A stretch of DNA of 64,000 nt. It comes from an uncultured delta proteobacterium. GTDB taxonomy: Bacteria; Myxococcota_A; Polyangia; Polyangiales; Polyangiaceae. The translations under genes and the position numbers were made by a program. Below the pieces are notes generated by a model. The model was not told the origin of the DNA. It was given only the letters and a program-made list of their open reading frames with translations, and searched no databases. The stretch is taken from the NCBI GenBank assembly GCA_903892415.1, contig CAITIQ010000344.1, positions 1 through 64,000 on the forward strand, given 5' to 3'. Below, piece after piece: positions 41,522 to 49,462 of the stretch; position 1 is the stretch's first letter; each line of letters opens with the position of its first letter.

Positions 41522-42637
41522 ATGGCAAACTCTCGCGAATTTAACCTCGACGCCGTCCGCACGGATGGTTGGTTCGAGCGCATTGGCGAAGGCATCGGGA
41601 GCTTTCAAGCCCTGTGCGAGATCGTCGGCGAGACCTTCTTTGCCTTCTCGATGATCACCGGCGCAAGAATCACGGCGCTCACGGTGGATCGTCGGAACCC
41701 CGACAACACGCTGGTGGACTTCGTGGTGGGCGCTGCCCCCGATGACGACGCCACCGACGCGCAACAGCTGAAGCTGGCAGACTTTCGCACCCGTTTGGTC
41801 GGTGCGCTGCTCACCGACGACATCTCGCCACCTGCCCCTGCGGTAGAAGACGTTGAAGCGATTCAGCAGCACATCGGCGTTCGCTACCTGCTGCTCGCGC
41901 CGATCTACGGCTACTCGTTACGCAAGCTCACCGTCACCGGCTCGCACTCGCTGCTCACCATGCTGCATGACGGTGAGGAGGAATCGCTCGAGCTGACCGA
42001 GTTCCGAGCCCACATCCGCGCGCACGTCCGTGAAGAGCTCGAACGGGCTTCAGCCGGCCACCGCAGCGCGATCGACCTGACCAAGGTTGGTGAAGCCGAG
42101 CTCGCCGCCGAGAGCGGTGATTATTCGCGCGTGGTGCAGCTGCTCGCCGCCTGGCCGGCTCCGCTAGCCATCTTCCTGCGCACGCCCGAAGGGCAAATGC
42201 TCGCGCCGGAAGCACGCTCGCTGATCGCCAAGGGCCTCGGCCTGCTCGGCAGCGCCTGCGTTGAACTCGGTGAGCCTCAACAAGGCGAAGAAGTGCTCCG
42301 CCTCGGCATTCAATACGCTCAGGACGGCCCCGTCGCGAGCGATCTGTTCCGCAGACTCGGCCAAGCCATGCTTTCGACAGGCCGCCCCGGAGAGGCCATC
42401 GGGCCGCTGCGCAGGGCCATCAGCCTCGGTGCCTCCCCCAAAGTCGTCTGGCCGATGCTGACGAAGGTGTTCGTCGAGCGCGAGCGTTATCTCGCCGCCC
42501 TGCACTGCGCCCGTGAAGCGCGCGCCGCCGGCGTTGAAGAGCCAGAGCTCGTCAACGAGATGCGACTGATCGAGCAGAAGCTCGGTAGTGCGCTGACGAA
42601 GTGGCGCGGTTTGCTGATCACTTCAAGAAACGGCTGA
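41522..42637 (+). CDS. TPR-containing protein of unknown function
   Basis: 371 residues from the ATG at 41522. Residues 1-150 form an alpha/beta domain (GIGSFQALCEIVGETFFAFSMITG ... VRYLLLAPIYGYSLRKLTVTG) that I do not recognise. From about 200 on, helical pairs resemble TPR repeats (GLGLLGSACVELGEPQQGEEVLRLGIQYA; GQAMLSTGRPGEAIGPLRRAISLG; VFVERERYLAALHCAREARAAG). No signal peptide, so cytoplasmic. It is the last gene before the transposase remnant. Confidence 0.65.
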   Translation: MANSREFNLDAVRTDGWFERIGEGIGSFQALCEIVGETFFAFSMITGARITALTVDRRNPDNTLVDFVVGAAPDDDATDAQQLKLADFRTRLVGALLTDDISPPAPAVEDVEAIQQHIGVRYLLLAPIYGYSLRKLTVTGSHSLLTMLHDGEEESLELTEFRAHIRAHVREELERASAGHRSAIDLTKVGEAELAAESGDYSRVVQLLAAWPAPLAIFLRTPEGQMLAPEARSLIAKGLGLLGSACVELGEPQQGEEVLRLGIQYAQDGPVASDLFRRLGQAMLSTGRPGEAIGPLRRAISLGASPKVVWPMLTKVFVERERYLAALHCAREARAAGVEEPELVNEMRLIEQKLGSALTKWRGLLITSRNG

Positions 42638-42663
42638 GCACGTAGGCGACGCGAATTGGCGCC

Positions 42664-43000
42664 GTGGGTAAACACGGCAGCATCGCTGTGATTGAGCGCT
42701 TTTGGAGAACGCTCAAGAGCGAAGGCTGGAGACGATTAGTGGTCTCTCCAAGCGGCCTCGGCTGAGATTGGTGTGTTTGTAGACTGGTATCACGAACATC
42801 GGCCGCATGAGGGTATGGGCGGACAGAGGCCCGGGTTGCGCGGTAAACGCATGCAACCCCAACCTCGCATCAAACCGAGGCCTGCTTACCGCGGCGCGCG
42901 AGACCACCCACGACGAGTTCGCTACGTGAAGCAGCTCCGCGTTGGCGTAGAGCCGTTTCGTGGACGGGAGCATCTCCCCGTCTTGTCACTGCACTATTGA
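42664..43000 (+). pseudogene. Frameshifted transposase/integrase-core remnant
   Basis: The first frame (42664 on) reads GKHGSIAVIERFWRTLKSEGWRRLVVSP and then hits a stop. After a shift near 42755-42765, the reading continues in another frame as AEIGVFVDWYHEHRPHEGMGGQ ... VEPFRGREHLPVLSLHY and stops at 43000. Together they form the last ~110 residues of an rve-type transposase (the ERFWRTLK and WYNEHRPH region, typical of IS3/IS481-like enzymes and integrase-core proteins). The N-terminal two thirds, terminal inverted repeats and direct repeats are not visible. It is inactive. Confidence 0.75.
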
Positions 43001-43166
43001 TTTAGAGCGTTACACGGCCCAGAGGGCGCCGCAGAGCAGCGCCAAGGGAGTGGTGCGTTTGGAGATTGCGACCGGGTTTAATTGGCTATCGAATTGCGGC
43101 GAATTCTGCACAAAAGGTCGTTGGTGCACTTCACCTTTAGGCCCCACGGGCAGCAAGGTCGACACG
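43001..43166 (+). other. Non-coding stretch after the transposase remnant
   Basis: These 166 bases, with the 26 bases at 42638-42663 and the remnant, make a 529-base gap between genes. The stretch around 43070-43110 looks richer in A/T than its surroundings. I see no gene, RNA or terminal repeat; it may be eroded mobile-element DNA. Confidence 0.35.
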
Positions 43167-43994
43167 CTATTCAACACCACCGGGACGTTCCACCACGGCT
43201 GCTGAGAGCCCGCTCTCACCTCGTGCGGCCTGCTCACGTACGGTCTCATAGTCGCTAAATTCGGTGCCGAGCGCGCGATCGATCACGCGCACGAAGAGAC
43301 CGTAGTGACCTATGAGCCGTACGTGATGCAGTGAGTGAAAGCTGGTGCCGATGAATACCGCCCCCAGCAGGGACCGCCCAAACGCTCGCGGAGTCAGCTC
43401 AACGTTGCTGTGAGCCGCGACGTTTAATATGTAATTGAGCCACAGGTAGATCTCGAGACCGCGAAGGGACACTGGCACGAAGCGATTGACCAGTACCGCC
43501 GCGCCGACGGTCCCCGCGAGCAACACCAAGCGCTCGAGGATGGAGAAAGAAAGTGCGGAGAGGGGCTGGGTTACCCGCGCGACGTGATGAGTCCGGTGCA
43601 TCCAGAACAGCGCGCGCGTGTGAAACAGTCGATGGGTTGCGTAAAACCAAATCTCAAACCAAACGAACATCAGCGCGAAGGAAGCTGTGACCCACAGCGC
43701 ACCGTCCAGCGTCGGTGAAGCGGAGATCGTCTCCAGCAGTTGGGCATGCAGGACCAGCGCGATGACCACTGCATCCACGGCAACAACGCCGAGCGCGGCG
43801 ACCAGCTCTTTACGCAGCTGGGAGGAAGAGATGGCCCCTTGCACCACCGCTCGCCGCCGCGCCCAGCGCGTATTGCATAGTAGGGTCGCGATGACCGTCA
43901 CCACGGCGCCGCGAACGAGCAGCATCCCCCAAAGGAAGAGCGCGCTGCGTACGGTCCCGGGGATCAAGGAGAGCTGCAGGTCCAGCGGGAACAT
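43167..43994 (-). CDS. Fatty acid hydroxylase/sterol desaturase superfamily membrane protein
   Basis: 275 residues from the ATG at 43994. Four or five membrane segments. The di-iron His boxes are all present: His121-x3-His125 (ATHRLFH), His133-x2-His136-His137 (HRTHH), His195 (AAHSNVEL) and His220-x2-His223-His224 (SFHSLHH). The family hydroxylates or desaturates sterols, fatty acids, carotenoids or sphingolipid-type lipids with O2. Myxobacteria make unusual lipids and some make sterols, but the substrate here is unknown. Followed by the GDPD gene's start-side region on the same strand but with no evident linkage. Confidence 0.88.
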   Translation of the reverse strand: MFPLDLQLSLIPGTVRSALFLWGMLLVRGAVVTVIATLLCNTRWARRRAVVQGAISSSQLRKELVAALGVVAVDAVVIALVLHAQLLETISASPTLDGALWVTASFALMFVWFEIWFYATHRLFHTRALFWMHRTHHVARVTQPLSALSFSILERLVLLAGTVGAAVLVNRFVPVSLRGLEIYLWLNYILNVAAHSNVELTPRAFGRSLLGAVFIGTSFHSLHHVRLIGHYGLFVRVIDRALGTEFSDYETVREQAARGESGLSAAVVERPGGVE

Positions 43995-44000
43995 GGGCCG

Positions 44001-44975
44001 CTAAAGCTCGGGGAACCTACCAAGGTATTGCAGGACAAAGTCAGGCCGGTCGGTCTGCCCAATATCGAGGCCGTTGGCGAAGTTTGGCTCGTACGCGCTC
44101 AGGTCCCCCGAGAAGGACACAGCGACGTCGATCACGAACAGATCCAGCAGCGCGCGATGGCCAGCGGCGTGCACGGCGTCCAACATCTCGACCGAGCCTT
44201 CATTGACCTCGACGATCACCGGCGGATGATCGGCGAAGTGCTCGAGCTGCGTGGCGAGCTGTTCGGGGCTCTCGACGCGAATCATCGTGAAAAGGTTGGG
44301 CTCGATCGCCAACGCCTGATCGATCTTGTCGACCGAGCTCGTGTCGAAGATCGCCCAATCGAGCGTGTCGGTGGCGAGGACGGCCGCGACCAAGAGATCC
44401 ACGCGGTCGGTCTTGTTGGCGTCGATCAGCACGTGGACCTTGCCTCGGGCTGCGCTGAGGATCTGTTCGAGCGTGGGGATCCGCTCGCACGAAAAGTCCC
44501 CCACGAGATCGAAGGTCTTGAGCTCCAACGCTTGGATCTCGGCCAACGTCAGATCGGCCACCTCGCCTGTGCCGAAGGTCGTTCGATCGACCGAGGTATC
44601 GTGGACGTTGACGAGGTACCCATCTTTGGTCGGCCTGGGGTCGGTCTCCACATAGTCGATGCCCAGCGCGATCGCCGCTCGCACGCCGGCCACCGTGTCT
44701 TCCGGAGCCAATCCGCCGGCGCCACGATGGCCGCTCACCAACACCTGGCGACAGGTTCGGTCGGTCGCGCAGTCGATGGGGATCTTGTTGATGCGCTCGG
44801 GCTCGCTCGTTCGCGAGCAATCGAAGAGCGACGGAGGAATTACGGCGCCGGCTCCACCAGCGCCACCCATCCCGCCGTAACCCCCAACCCCGCCGGCCCC
44901 GCCGCTACTCGTTTCAGCCGAGTCGCAGGCCGTTGCGAGCAGCACGCACAGCGCAGGGAGCTTCCAAAGTCTCAC
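44001..44975 (-). CDS. Glycerophosphodiester phosphodiesterase lipoprotein
   Basis: 324 residues. The signal peptide ends ATAC (Cys17), followed by a Gly-rich stalk (GGAGGVGGYGGMGGAGG). The GDPD TIM barrel begins with the metal/catalytic motif His83-Arg-Gly (SGHRGAGGLAPEDT), continues with DYVETDPRPTKDG (Glu and Asp metal ligands) and VNVHDTSVDRTTFGTG (catalytic His). It hydrolyses glycerophosphodiesters such as glycerophosphocholine to glycerol-3-phosphate and an alcohol. As an envelope lipoprotein it may scavenge lipid head groups, and a glycerol-phosphate-type ABC importer occurs at 60.9 kb, though far away. Confidence 0.9.
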   Translation of the reverse strand: MRLWKLPALCVLLATACDSAETSSGGAGGVGGYGGMGGAGGAGAVIPPSLFDCSRTSEPERINKIPIDCATDRTCRQVLVSGHRGAGGLAPEDTVAGVRAAIALGIDYVETDPRPTKDGYLVNVHDTSVDRTTFGTGEVADLTLAEIQALELKTFDLVGDFSCERIPTLEQILSAARGKVHVLIDANKTDRVDLLVAAVLATDTLDWAIFDTSSVDKIDQALAIEPNLFTMIRVESPEQLATQLEHFADHPPVIVEVNEGSVEMLDAVHAAGHRALLDLFVIDVAVSFSGDLSAYEPNFANGLDIGQTDRPDFVLQYLGRFPEL

Positions 44976-44978
44976 CGC

Positions 44979-45278
44979 TCAGCGGTCCTCGGCGAGCTCT
45001 TTCTCCAAGGCCGCTAATTCGGTATCGAAGTTATCGAGCCCGATCTCCTTGTCGGCGGCTTCCTCGAAGTCGGCCTCGGTCAATTGCTCATCGGCGTCGG
45101 CAGGCGGAGCAGCGGCGGTCGCTGAGGCGGCGGCCGAGGCTTTGGTTGTAGGAGCAGCCGAGGCTTTGGCGGAGGCTGAGCTTTTGGCCGTGGCGGAGGC
45201 AGCTGCGCCACCGCCATCACCGCAGGCGAGCAGCATCAGGGCTGCAAACGTCACCCAAACGATTCGAGCGCTGTTCAT
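44979..45278 (-). CDS. Small Ala/Ser-rich lipoprotein
   Basis: 99 residues. The signal peptide ends LLAC (Cys19). A Ser/Ala/Lys-rich low-complexity stalk (SATAKSSASAKASAAPTTKAS) fills most of it, with an acidic C terminus (EQLTEADFEEAADKEIGL). Overlaps the charged repeat gene by ATGA, so they are translated together. Function unknown; possibly a surface spacer or partner of that protein. Confidence 0.6.
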   Translation of the reverse strand: MNSARIVWVTFAALMLLACGDGGGAAASATAKSSASAKASAAPTTKASAAASATAAAPPADADEQLTEADFEEAADKEIGLDNFDTELAALEKELAEDR

Positions 45279-45802
45279 TTTGCCGGCTCCGACTTGAGGG
45301 TTTCCATGCGCTTTTCGTGACGAGCCTGCTCCTGTTCGAGCAGCTTCTTGGTGCGCTCCACCACCTCAGGCTTGCTCGCGGCCTCGGCGAGAAATTGAAC
45401 GCGCTGCAAACGAGCGACGCGGCGAGCATGCTTGCGCAACTCCGCCTTGACGGCCGGGCGCTCGAGCAAGGTGCCCCACTTCTTCTTCAGCTCTTCACGC
45501 CGTTCCTCGCGCCGATCTTTGCGCTTCTCGACCCAGCTTTGGTGCTTCTCCTTCCAAGTCCCTGTGAGTTCTTCGCGGTTCTCTTTGCGGTCCTCGCGGC
45601 GATCTTCGCGGTTCTCCTGCCGGTCTTCACGGCGGTCTTCGCGGTTCTCTTTACGGTCCTCGCGGTTCTCTTTGCGGTCCTCGCGGTTCTCTTTGCGGTC
45701 CTCTTTGCGGTCCTCTTTGCGGTCCTTCGGACCGTCGCCCAGAGCGGGCTGCACCAGGCCAATTCCTCCCAAGACGAGGACGAGCTTCAGTAGACGTTTC
45801 AT
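45275..45802 (-). CDS. Secreted, highly charged DRKE/NRE repeat protein
   Basis: 175 residues. A signal peptide (about 1-23, ending in PALG) is followed by about 55 residues of short repeats such as DRKEDRKE and NREDRKENRE, then a long basic-acidic helical part (KEKHQSWVEKRKDRREERREELKKKWG) and a helical C terminus. The alternating Glu/Asp and Lys/Arg with three-to-four-residue period is typical of single alpha helices or coiled coils. No Cys. It is probably periplasmic or extracellular, with a rod-like shape. No family recognised. Confidence 0.7.
   Translation of the reverse strand: MKRLLKLVLVLGGIGLVQPALGDGPKDRKEDRKEDRKENREDRKENREDRKENREDRREDRQENREDRREDRKENREELTGTWKEKHQSWVEKRKDRREERREELKKKWGTLLERPAVKAELRKHARRVARLQRVQFLAEAASKPEVVERTKKLLEQEQARHEKRMETLKSEPAK
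45571..45730 (-). repeat. Short tandem repeats encoding DRKE/NRE units
   Basis: Repeated blocks of CTTTGCGG-TCCTCGCGG-TTCT type (plus strand) in 12- and 21-base spacings encode DRKE and NRE units of the charged protein. Copies are imperfect at the left and nearly perfect at 45650-45722, consistent with recent unit duplication. Confidence 0.8.
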
Positions 45803-45839
45803 GCGGGCATCGTTCGACGTCGCCCGGAACTTGTAAAGC

Positions 45840-47012
45840 TCAAACCTGAACGCGTGCGTGGGTTGCCCTGCGATGCGAGTTCACCGGGGAGAGGGTGGTT
45901 GAGCGGCCCACCCGCAAGCGTGTCCCACGCCAAGACACGTGACGGGCAAAGAGCGCGCTGCTCCAAGCCACCATCATCGCGAGGTCGCGCAGCGGCGAGA
46001 CGATGAGCGCCCAAACGCTGCTGTCTCCCTGCGCCTGCGGCGCGCTCCGCTTGTTGAGCGCGATGGTTGAGAGCACGTCACGAATGAACCAGGTCGTTAG
46101 CAGCCAAACAAAGGCCAGGTTGCCGAGCGCGGCGAAGGCGAGCGGCAATAGCAATAGCGGGTTGGTCAGCGGCTCGAGGTAGAAGGCGGCTGGGCAAAGG
46201 CGCCGGCGCATCATCGCCCAACGTGCGTGGCGCTCGACCAGCGCACGCAGCGAGAGCTCGCCCACGACGTTTGAAAGCACAGTCGGCGCGATGGCCACGC
46301 GAAAGCCCGCCGCCTCGAGGCGCTGGCCAATCACATAGTCCTCGGCCAGCACATCCTTCACCGCCTCGAGCCCACCAATGGCCTCGAGCTCGCGCCGATG
46401 GATCAACATCGATTTACCGATCACAGCCGCGTGGCCCAAGAGCGAAGGCGTTGCGGCGCCGCCAGCGACAAAGCCTGCCAGCTGCACGCGCTCGATGGCT
46501 GCGCCCAGCGTATTACCGCCAACCCCGACGAACAGATTGGTAACTAGCCCAACACGAGGATCCGCAACCTTCTCGGCGCAGGCCTCGAGCAGATAGCGCG
46601 AACCGGCTTTTACATTACTATCGCTAATCAGCAGTAGCTCGTGCTTCGCGTGCCCCAACATGCCGCGAAGGTTGCGTACCTTCGGGTTGAGGCCCTCGGC
46701 GAAGTCGTGAACCACCACCGCGACATCGACCTGGGGGTAGAGCTGCCGCAACGCGTTGACTACCTCGAGCGCTGGATCCTTCGGATTTTGGGCGCCGAAG
46801 ACGAGCTGGAAAGAAGGATGGTCCTGCTCGAAGAAGCTGCGCAGGTTCTCGAACAAGGAGGGGTCTGCACCGCATAGGGGCTTGAGCACGCTGACGCTCG
46901 GCACGTCTCCGGCGCGAGCCGGCTTGCGCAGCGTGACCGCCGACACCGAGAGGCTCGTTACCAACGACCAAGTGCTCGAGAGCGCGAGCAACGCGACCAT
47001 GGCCGAGTTCAT
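45840..47012 (-). CDS. Ceramide-glucosyltransferase-like (GT21/HpnI-type) glycosyltransferase
   Basis: 390 residues. One N-terminal membrane segment and two or three near 275-345 flank a GT-A catalytic domain. The family's D1-D2-D3-(Q/R)xxRW motifs are readable: Asp50 in LCGADPSLFENL, Asp131 in ISDSNV, Glu224-Asp225 in LAEDYVIGQ, and RHARW at 261-265. GT21 members put sugar on ceramide; the bacterial HpnI puts GlcNAc on hopanoid. The acceptor here is unknown. The gene overlaps GtrA by ATGA, suggesting a lipid-linked sugar that GtrA helps move across the membrane. Confidence 0.85.
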   Translation of the reverse strand: MNSAMVALLALSSTWSLVTSLSVSAVTLRKPARAGDVPSVSVLKPLCGADPSLFENLRSFFEQDHPSFQLVFGAQNPKDPALEVVNALRQLYPQVDVAVVVHDFAEGLNPKVRNLRGMLGHAKHELLLISDSNVKAGSRYLLEACAEKVADPRVGLVTNLFVGVGGNTLGAAIERVQLAGFVAGGAATPSLLGHAAVIGKSMLIHRRELEAIGGLEAVKDVLAEDYVIGQRLEAAGFRVAIAPTVLSNVVGELSLRALVERHARWAMMRRRLCPAAFYLEPLTNPLLLLPLAFAALGNLAFVWLLTTWFIRDVLSTIALNKRSAPQAQGDSSVWALIVSPLRDLAMMVAWSSALFARHVSWRGTRLRVGRSTTLSPVNSHRRATHARVQV

Positions 47013-47437
47013 GCGCTCACCCCTTCACGCTCACTGAAGATCCGGCTCCACAGCGGCAGACACAGGCCAACGTAGACAACGAATTGAACGGCTACCCGCA
47101 GCAGCGGATAGGGCGCTGGGATGAGCCGCACCGCCAGGTCAAAGAGCCACAGGTTCAGCACCAGCGCGACGCCCTCCACCAAACCAAACAGCACCGCCTG
47201 TTTGCCCCATTGGGGACGCTGGTCACGAAAGGCAAACAGCTTTTGGCCGACGAACTGGACCAAGAGCCCAGCCACCAGCGCGATGGGCGAAGCGACGCGG
47301 GCACCCAAGCCAACGCCGCTCGCCAGACCGACAAGAATCAGCAGATCAACCGCTGTACCAACTCCGCCCACTCCGACACTGCGCAACAAGCGTGCAAGCT
47401 TGAAACCGATGGCTGAAGAAGAGACCGCTGGGTTCAT
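47009..47437 (-). CDS. GtrA-family membrane protein
   Basis: 142 residues with four hydrophobic segments. The pattern LRSVGVGGVGTAVDLLILVGLASG, FVGQKLFAFRDQRPQWGKQAVLFGLVEGVALVLNLWLFDL and VQFVVYVGLCLPLWSRIFS is that of GtrA (PF04138). GtrA proteins are thought to flip or transfer lipid-linked sugars in O-antigen or cell-wall modification. It is coupled by ATGA to the downstream glycosyltransferase. A 56-base gap separates it from the MTHFR fusion upstream. Confidence 0.88.
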   Translation of the reverse strand: MNPAVSSSAIGFKLARLLRSVGVGGVGTAVDLLILVGLASGVGLGARVASPIALVAGLLVQFVGQKLFAFRDQRPQWGKQAVLFGLVEGVALVLNLWLFDLAVRLIPAPYPLLRVAVQFVVYVGLCLPLWSRIFSEREGVSA

Positions 47438-47493
47438 GCCCAGCGATGAAGCGAGGGACGTGCCGAAGCGCTGTCAGTCTTTCGACACGCTGA

Positions 47494-49407
47494 CTAAGCC
47501 GTTGGAACTGTGTCCGTTACCGAGCTGACACCGGTTGATAACCCCTCGAGCACTTCCAAGGCGAGCTCGTAGCGACCAAGCGGCGGCATCAAGTAGGCGC
47601 CTTGAACGCGATTACGCACTGCGAACAGCATCTCGCGGGCGATGCGAACGCCTTCCTTACGCGCCTCGGCGCCGGCCGGCGTTTTGCGCATGCGTTCGCG
47701 GATCTCCTCGGGGATCTGCATGCCGGGGACCTCGTTATGGAGGAACTCGGCGTTTTTGAAGGAAACCAGCGGCAGTACGCCCAACATCACCGGCACCTTG
47801 AGGTGCGCGATGCGCTCGAGCACGCGCACCAGCAGCTCCTCTTGGAACACCGGCTGCGTCATCACCAGCTCTGCGCCGGCCGCCACCTTGAGCTCCAAGC
47901 GAGCAATCTCGCGATCCAGATCGGCCGCACCAGGCTCGAATCCCGTCGCGCAAAAGAAGGAGGTGGGGCCTCCGCGCAAGACCTTTCCGGCCGGATCGAG
48001 CCCGCGGTTCATCTGCGAGGCCATGTGCAGTAGGCCCACCGAGTCGAGGTCGTAGACAGCCGTCGCCTCGGGATAATCGCCAACCTTCGGCGGGTCTCCG
48101 GTGATCACCACCAGGTTGCGCAGGTTGAGCGCGTGCGCGCCGAGCAGGTGGGACATCTGTCCGAGCATGTTTCGGTCGCGCCCACACACGTGAAGGATGG
48201 GCTCGATGCCGTGCCGGGCGTTGAGCAAGGCCGCAAACGCCAGGTTGGACATACGAGCCGTCGCGCGTGGTCCGTCAGCGATGTTGACGATGTCGACGCC
48301 GCGGTCGATCAACATCTTGGCCGCGGCCAGCGCGCCCTCGGGCGAAGTGCCTGGCTCGGGATTGACCTCGACGCTGACCACGAACTCGCCGCGTGCGATC
48401 TTGGCGGCAAACGGGCTGCGTTCTGCGGTTGGGACGGGCTCGACGCCGCCCCCGGTGATCTTCGCCGAGGAAGGTACACGCTCAGTGGACTCGGTTACGG
48501 CGGAGGCTCCGGCGAGCATCCTCACCGAGCGAGCCATCCAGCGGGTGTGCTCCGGCGTCGTCCCGCAACAACCGCCGACGATGCGCGCGCCGGCCTGGAT
48601 CATGCGCCGAGCGAAGACGTCAAAGTACTCGGGCGTCGCCATGTACAGCAGGCGCCCGTCCACCGTGCGCGGTAACCCGGCGTTGGGCTGCACATAAAGA
48701 GGCAACCCAATTTCGACCATGCGCTCGGCCATCGCCAGTGACAGCTGGGGACCATCACCACAATTGACGCCAATCACGTCGGCGCCAATATCGCGAAGCC
48801 GCGCAGCGACCGTCTCCGGCCCGCTGCCATCAGCGACGGTGCCTTCACTGTCGAAGGTGACGGTGGCGACGATCGGAAGCCGCGGCGCGCCCTCACGACT
48901 GGCCTTGAGCACCGCCTCGAGCTCGTCGAGGTGCCGGAAGGTCTCGAGGACCAAAAGGTCGCAACCACCGGCTTGGAGCGCGGCGGCTTGCGCGACGAAG
49001 GTCTTGTGCATGCTCGCGAGTTCGCGGCGACGGTCGGCGCCTGGAACGAGCCCGCTGGGGCCGATCGAGCCGGCCACATAGGCGCGATCTCCAACCACCT
49101 CGCGCGCGATGCGTGCGCCCTCGAGGTTGAAGCGCTCCACGTCGTCGACCAGGCCGTGTTTCTCGAGTCGAAAGCTGTTGGCGCCAAAGGTGTTGGTCTG
49201 AATGATCTGCGCGCCCGCCTCGAGATAATCAGCGTGGATCTTCTTGACCACGTCGGGACGGGAGACGTTCAACTGCTCGAAGTTCTGCGTAACGAAGATG
49301 CCGCGCTCGTAGAGCAGCGAGCCCATGGCGCCGTCGGAGACGAGGGGTCCCTGGGCTACGGCCTCCAAGAACGGTTTAAGCGGAGAGGGCACACGCTCCT
49401 GAGTCAT
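47494..49407 (-). CDS. Bifunctional homocysteine S-methyltransferase / methylenetetrahydrofolate reductase
   Basis: 637 residues from the ATG at 49407; a longer frame up to 49548 overlaps the next gene. Residues 1-300 are a homocysteine methyltransferase with DGAMGSLLYERG and the zinc Cys set in GVNCGDG and GGCCGTTPEH. Residues about 335-625 are a MTHFR barrel (VVSVEVNPEPGTSPEGAL, NLVVITGDPPKVGDYPEA, ATGFEPG, LVMTQPVFQEELL). MTHFR makes 5-methyl-THF and the methyltransferase may use it or S-methylmethionine to make methionine. The fusion occurs in several bacteria and keeps both active-site sets. FAD-binding residues are intact as far as can be read. Confidence 0.92.
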   Translation of the reverse strand: MTQERVPSPLKPFLEAVAQGPLVSDGAMGSLLYERGIFVTQNFEQLNVSRPDVVKKIHADYLEAGAQIIQTNTFGANSFRLEKHGLVDDVERFNLEGARIAREVVGDRAYVAGSIGPSGLVPGADRRRELASMHKTFVAQAAALQAGGCDLLVLETFRHLDELEAVLKASREGAPRLPIVATVTFDSEGTVADGSGPETVAARLRDIGADVIGVNCGDGPQLSLAMAERMVEIGLPLYVQPNAGLPRTVDGRLLYMATPEYFDVFARRMIQAGARIVGGCCGTTPEHTRWMARSVRMLAGASAVTESTERVPSSAKITGGGVEPVPTAERSPFAAKIARGEFVVSVEVNPEPGTSPEGALAAAKMLIDRGVDIVNIADGPRATARMSNLAFAALLNARHGIEPILHVCGRDRNMLGQMSHLLGAHALNLRNLVVITGDPPKVGDYPEATAVYDLDSVGLLHMASQMNRGLDPAGKVLRGGPTSFFCATGFEPGAADLDREIARLELKVAAGAELVMTQPVFQEELLVRVLERIAHLKVPVMLGVLPLVSFKNAEFLHNEVPGMQIPEEIRERMRKTPAGAEARKEGVRIAREMLFAVRNRVQGAYLMPPLGRYELALEVLEGLSTGVSSVTDTVPTA

Positions 49408-49462
49408 GGCCTGCTCATACCGCTCTATCGGCACGAGCGCCAACGCTGTGAGGAGCGGGTGG

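Noticed and set aside
43010..43249. 79-codon minus-strand frame after the transposase remnant
   Set aside because: Overlaps the C terminus of the hydroxylase in a different frame, without start signal or motif.
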